Source: Bacteroidales bacterium
Lineage (GTDB): Bacteria; Bacteroidota; Bacteroidia; Bacteroidales; UBA932
Length of the DNA stretch: 64,000 nucleotides
Reading direction: 5' to 3'
NCBI GenBank assembly: GCA_016286385.1
Contig: JAEESO010000002.1
Span: 124,001-188,000 of the forward strand
In this document: positions 60,036 to 64,000 of the stretch, one piece after another
Position numbering within the stretch: the stretch's first letter is position 1
Layout of the letters: each line of letters opens with the position of its first letter
Made by a program: the position numbers and the translations under genes
Notes under the pieces: model-generated
Told to the model about the DNA's origin: nothing
What the model saw: the letters and a program-made list of their open reading frames with translations, nothing else
Databases searched by the model: none

Positions 60036-62525
60036 ATGCACAGGATTTTTCTCCCAATTTACCATTTCTTCAAGGCCCACAAGGCCCTGATGTATATTCT
60101 GATGATAGCCTCGGCGGTTGTGTTCGCCTACTTCGGCTTCAAGCTTCGCTTTGAGGAAGACATCATCAAACTCCTCCCCCACAGCGTCACCTCAAATGAG
60201 ATGGCTTTCACGGATATGAGCCTTAAGGATAAGGTTTTCCTCCAGCTCACATCGGCAAATCCGGAAGATCCCGTAGACCCTCTCCGCCTTGGGGAATGTA
60301 TGGAGGAGTATTGCAACATAATCCTTGAAAGGGACAGTTCAACCCATTTCATAAACAATCTCCTGTGCACCCTTGAGGCCGATATGGCATTATCGGCCAT
60401 GGACTTCGCCCTTTCATATCTTCCTACCTTCGTGGATCCTGCGTGGTATCCATCCATAGAGGAATCCCTCTCCAGGGAAAGGATAGATTCCGTCATGGCC
60501 GTCAACTATGAGATGGTGATGGAAGATGAAACCGGAGAACTGTCCCAGATGGTTGCCATGGATCCCCTGAGCCTCAGGGACATCCTTCTTCCGGGCATTA
60601 TGGGAGAAGATTCTGCCATGGGCGGCTTCGCCATAGAAGACGGGCACCTTTTCTGCCCGGACAAAACCGTGGCCCTGGCCTTCCTCTCCCCCTCCTTCGG
60701 TTATACGAATTCCGGCGTTGCTACAAAATTCAATAATCTCCTCACAAGGGCTGCAAAGGATTACTGCCAGGAGAATCCGGATGTAAGGATCCTTATTCAC
60801 GGCAATCCTCAGGCAAGTTACTCCAATGCCAGCACCATCAAGATGGACCTTGTGTGGACGGTGGGCCTGTCCCTCCTGGTGATCCTCATAATGATGATCC
60901 TGAGTTTCCACTCCTTCAGGTTTGTGTGGCAGCAGGTGGTGCCCGTGGTGTACGGAGCTCTGTTCTCCCTTGCCTGCATTTACTGGATTAAGGGTTATGT
61001 ATCCCTTATGGCCCTGGGCTTCGGTGCTATCATCCTTGGCGTTGCAATCAGTTACTGTCTGCATATTCTCATTCATTTCTATTACGTAGGCAGCGTAGAA
61101 ACCATGCTCAGGGAAGAGAGCACGCCCGTCTTCCTTGGTATGCTCACCACCATCGGCGCTTTCATGGGCCTCCTCTTTACTGAGAGTGACCTTCTAAGGG
61201 ATTTCGGCCTGTTTGCAACCTTCTCCCTCATCGGCAGCACCCTTTTCGCCCTTATCTTCCTGCCTCACTTCATGAGCGCAGACCAGATCCATTTCAAGAA
61301 GGTAAAGGGATTCCCGCTTGTGGACAAGATCAATAATCTGCCCTGGGACAGCAATAAATGGATTATCGGCACGCTTATCCTCTTCATAATCGTAGGTGTA
61401 GCCCTTAGCCCTCGCGTGAAGTTTGACTCAGACCTCCGTAATCTGGATTACGATGATCCCGCCCTCACGGAAAGCCAGGACCTCTACAATGCAAAGAATG
61501 CGGACGGTTATTCCCACCAGTACTTCGCCGCTTATGCCGATAACCTTGACGATGCCCTGGAATACAACAAGGGAATGTTCAAGACCCTTGATTCCCTCAA
61601 AGAAGCGGGTGTGGCCAAATCCTGGTCCACTGTCACAGGCCTTCTCTTCCACTCTACCAAGGACCAGGAAGAAAGGATAGCCGCCTGGAACGCCTTCTGG
61701 ACAAGGGGCAAGGTGGCCAAATTGAAGAGGGATCTCAGGGAATCCGGCGTGAAGCACGGCCTCCCTGGAGATATGTTCGACACATTCACCTCCCTTCTGG
61801 AAGCCAAATACGAACCCGGAAATCTCTTTGAATCCGGAATCATTCCGCCGGGCCTTATGTCCAACTACATTGAGCGCCAGGAAAGTGGCCGATATATGGT
61901 GTTCACGGACGTCTCATATCCCGAGCCTGTGAGGGACGTCGTGTGGGGGACCCTTGCAAAATGCCCCAACGTGATAGTTCTGGAGCCCTTCTTCTATTGC
62001 CGTGACATGGTGGAGATCGTTCACGACGACTTCAATACCACCGTATGGATATCCTCCCTGTTTGTGCTCATAGTGCTCCTTATCAGCTTCAGGAACCTCT
62101 GGATTGCGCTCATCGCGTTCTTCCCCATGTTCATAAGCTGGTTCGTGATGCAGGGCTTCATGTCCATATTCGGTCTTGAGTTCAACCTCATAAACATCGT
62201 TATCGCAACGTTTATCTACGGTATCGGCGTAGATTACAGCATATTTGTGATGGAGGGCCTTCTGAAGGAAGCGCGTACGGGCCAGCGGGATATGCTGGAA
62301 TTCCACAAGGTGGCCATCTTCTACAGTGCAGCCGTTCTGGTGATAGTGGTGACATCCCTTATCTTTGCAAAACACCCCTCAATCCATTCAATCGGCATTA
62401 TTACTCTCATCGGTATGGCCTCCACCATACTGATTACATACTCCCTGCAGCCCTGGGCCTTCCGCCTCCTTTGCAAGGTGCCCGCCCTCAGGCGCAGGTT
62501 CAGAATACCTGACGAGGAAAAATGA
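60036..62525 (+). CDS. MMPL/RND superfamily exporter
   Basis: Two MMPL-type TM bundles, ALGFGAIILGVAISYCLHI and FIYGIGVDYSIFVMEG. Confidence 0.9.
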   Translation: MHRIFLPIYHFFKAHKALMYILMIASAVVFAYFGFKLRFEEDIIKLLPHSVTSNEMAFTDMSLKDKVFLQLTSANPEDPVDPLRLGECMEEYCNIILERDSSTHFINNLLCTLEADMALSAMDFALSYLPTFVDPAWYPSIEESLSRERIDSVMAVNYEMVMEDETGELSQMVAMDPLSLRDILLPGIMGEDSAMGGFAIEDGHLFCPDKTVALAFLSPSFGYTNSGVATKFNNLLTRAAKDYCQENPDVRILIHGNPQASYSNASTIKMDLVWTVGLSLLVILIMMILSFHSFRFVWQQVVPVVYGALFSLACIYWIKGYVSLMALGFGAIILGVAISYCLHILIHFYYVGSVETMLREESTPVFLGMLTTIGAFMGLLFTESDLLRDFGLFATFSLIGSTLFALIFLPHFMSADQIHFKKVKGFPLVDKINNLPWDSNKWIIGTLILFIIVGVALSPRVKFDSDLRNLDYDDPALTESQDLYNAKNADGYSHQYFAAYADNLDDALEYNKGMFKTLDSLKEAGVAKSWSTVTGLLFHSTKDQEERIAAWNAFWTRGKVAKLKRDLRESGVKHGLPGDMFDTFTSLLEAKYEPGNLFESGIIPPGLMSNYIERQESGRYMVFTDVSYPEPVRDVVWGTLAKCPNVIVLEPFFYCRDMVEIVHDDFNTTVWISSLFVLIVLLISFRNLWIALIAFFPMFISWFVMQGFMSIFGLEFNLINIVIATFIYGIGVDYSIFVMEGLLKEARTGQRDMLEFHKVAIFYSAAVLVIVVTSLIFAKHPSIHSIGIITLIGMASTILITYSLQPWAFRLLCKVPALRRRFRIPDEEK

Positions 62526-64000
62526 TACTTGACGCAGAAACCTACCTAAACCTTATACGCGGCGGTGCCGCCCGTCTGTCGGAAAACCGCCAAACCATCA
62601 ATGACCTCAATGTCTTCCCTATCCCTGATGGGGATACGGGAGACAATATGCTTATGACTATGGAGGCCGGAACTTCCGCCACCGGTGCCACAATTGGAGA
62701 GATGGCAAAGGCTGTATCGGCCGGGATGCTACTTGGCGCACGCGGAAATTCGGGCGTTATCCTCTCCCGAATATTCGCCGGCATATCCAAAGGCCTGGAC
62801 GGGCTTAAAAAGGCCGATATAAAGGAGTTTACCTCTGCAATGCGCTCCGGTGTCAAAGAGGCTTATACTGCCGTTTCCCAGCCCGTAGAGGGCACCATCC
62901 TCACCGTGATGAGAGAGGGTGTTGATGCTGCAGAAGGATCCTCCACCCTTGAAGAATTCCTGGACCTCTGGATTGCCGGAATGGACCTCAGCCTCCAGCA
63001 CACTCCGGAACTTCTTGACGTCCTCAAGAAGGCAGGAGTTGTGGACAGCGGCGGCGCGGGCCTTCTTTGCATAGGTGAAGGTATGAGGGCCGCCCTTAAG
63101 GGTGAGATTGTTTTTGAGAACATTCCTTCCTCCCAGGGTGTTCCTGCCGCAAAGGTGGATTTCAATGCCTTTACTGAGGACAGCGTCCTTGAGTTTGGCT
63201 ACTGCACGGAGTTTCTCCTCAGGCTCCAGCGCTCCAAAGTGGACCTTGACACTTTTGACGAATCTGTTATCCATGACTGGCTGGCTGCTCAGGGAGATTC
63301 CCTGGTGTTTTTCCGTGACGGCAGCATCATAAAGGTACACGTCCACACAAAGGACCCCGGAGCTATCCTTTCAAAGTGCCGTGAGTGGGGCGAATTCCTT
63401 ACCATAAAGGTTGAGAATATGACACTCCAGCACCACGAGAACCATATGGACGAGCGTTTCAAGCGCACCCGTAAGGCTCTTGGAATTGTTACCGTAGCGG
63501 CCGGTAAGGGCCTCACGGACAGTTTCAGGGAAATGGGGGCCGATTCCGTGATAGAGGGCGGCCAGACTATGAATCCTTCCGTGGAGCGTTTCCTGGAGGC
63601 CTTTGACTCCGTGGATGCAGAAACCATATTTGTATTCCCAAATAACTCCAATATCATCCTAACGGCAAATCAGGCAAGTACCCTATATGAGAAGTCTAAT
63701 ATTGTGGTAATCCCTACCAAGACTATCTCTGAAGGCTATTATGCCCTTGCAAACCTTGACCCGGAACTTCCTTTGGAAGACCTTAAGTCCACCCTTGAAG
63801 GGGCTGCGGCATCGGTTACCACCGGAATGATATCAAGGGCCATCCGTGATACGGAGATAGCCAAAACCGGAGACTATGTGGGCTTCAGCGGAAAAGAACT
63901 TCTCACAGGCTCCCCTTCCCGCCCTGATGCCCTCAAGGAACTTGCGGCAAAACTAAATGCCGGACAGGCCGATATCTTCATCATCTTCAAGGGCGAAGAT
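62522..64000 (+). CDS. DAK2/DegV-type fatty acid kinase-like protein (FakA/YloV family), truncated by window end
   Basis: NDLNVFPIPDGDTGDNMLMTM, LLGARGNSGVILSRIFAG; frame open to 64000 and absent from ORF track because no stop is reached. Confidence 0.9.
   Translation, partial: MILDAETYLNLIRGGAARLSENRQTINDLNVFPIPDGDTGDNMLMTMEAGTSATGATIGEMAKAVSAGMLLGARGNSGVILSRIFAGISKGLDGLKKADIKEFTSAMRSGVKEAYTAVSQPVEGTILTVMREGVDAAEGSSTLEEFLDLWIAGMDLSLQHTPELLDVLKKAGVVDSGGAGLLCIGEGMRAALKGEIVFENIPSSQGVPAAKVDFNAFTEDSVLEFGYCTEFLLRLQRSKVDLDTFDESVIHDWLAAQGDSLVFFRDGSIIKVHVHTKDPGAILSKCREWGEFLTIKVENMTLQHHENHMDERFKRTRKALGIVTVAAGKGLTDSFREMGADSVIEGGQTMNPSVERFLEAFDSVDAETIFVFPNNSNIILTANQASTLYEKSNIVVIPTKTISEGYYALANLDPELPLEDLKSTLEGAAASVTTGMISRAIRDTEIAKTGDYVGFSGKELLTGSPSRPDALKELAAKLNAGQADIFIIFKGED

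Overview
64 kb of a Bacteroidales-type chromosome (Bacteroidota; inferred from gene content and TAnnTTTG -7 boxes). It is about half GC, densely coding and mostly housekeeping: valS, tatAC, queA, rlmD, rarA, ligA, relA/spoT, ispG, psd-cdsA-ftsH-rsfS, parAB, hpt, adk. I saw no rRNA, tRNA, CRISPR array, prophage or transposase gene. Observations beyond standard annotation: (1) the heptamer ATCGGCC/GGCCGAT occurs about 100 times by eye, against about 8 expected, in several codon registers and on both strands; (2) two copies of a short structured element share an 82-nt core (about 88% identical) but are bounded by different, locus-specific, almost perfectly self-complementary 28-bp arms; one copy is read through as the C-terminus of LigA; (3) a PriA-like protein has lost its Walker A Thr, DEEH box, zinc-finger cysteines and GRAGR motif, so it looks like a dead helicase, next to (4) three exact-period 52-bp tandem repeats with CACGTG cores immediately upstream of parAB; (5) a duplicated lipoprotein + M6 metalloprotease module; (6) a ComEA-like HhH domain fused to a predicted outer-membrane barrel. 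All counts were made by eye and should be recomputed.
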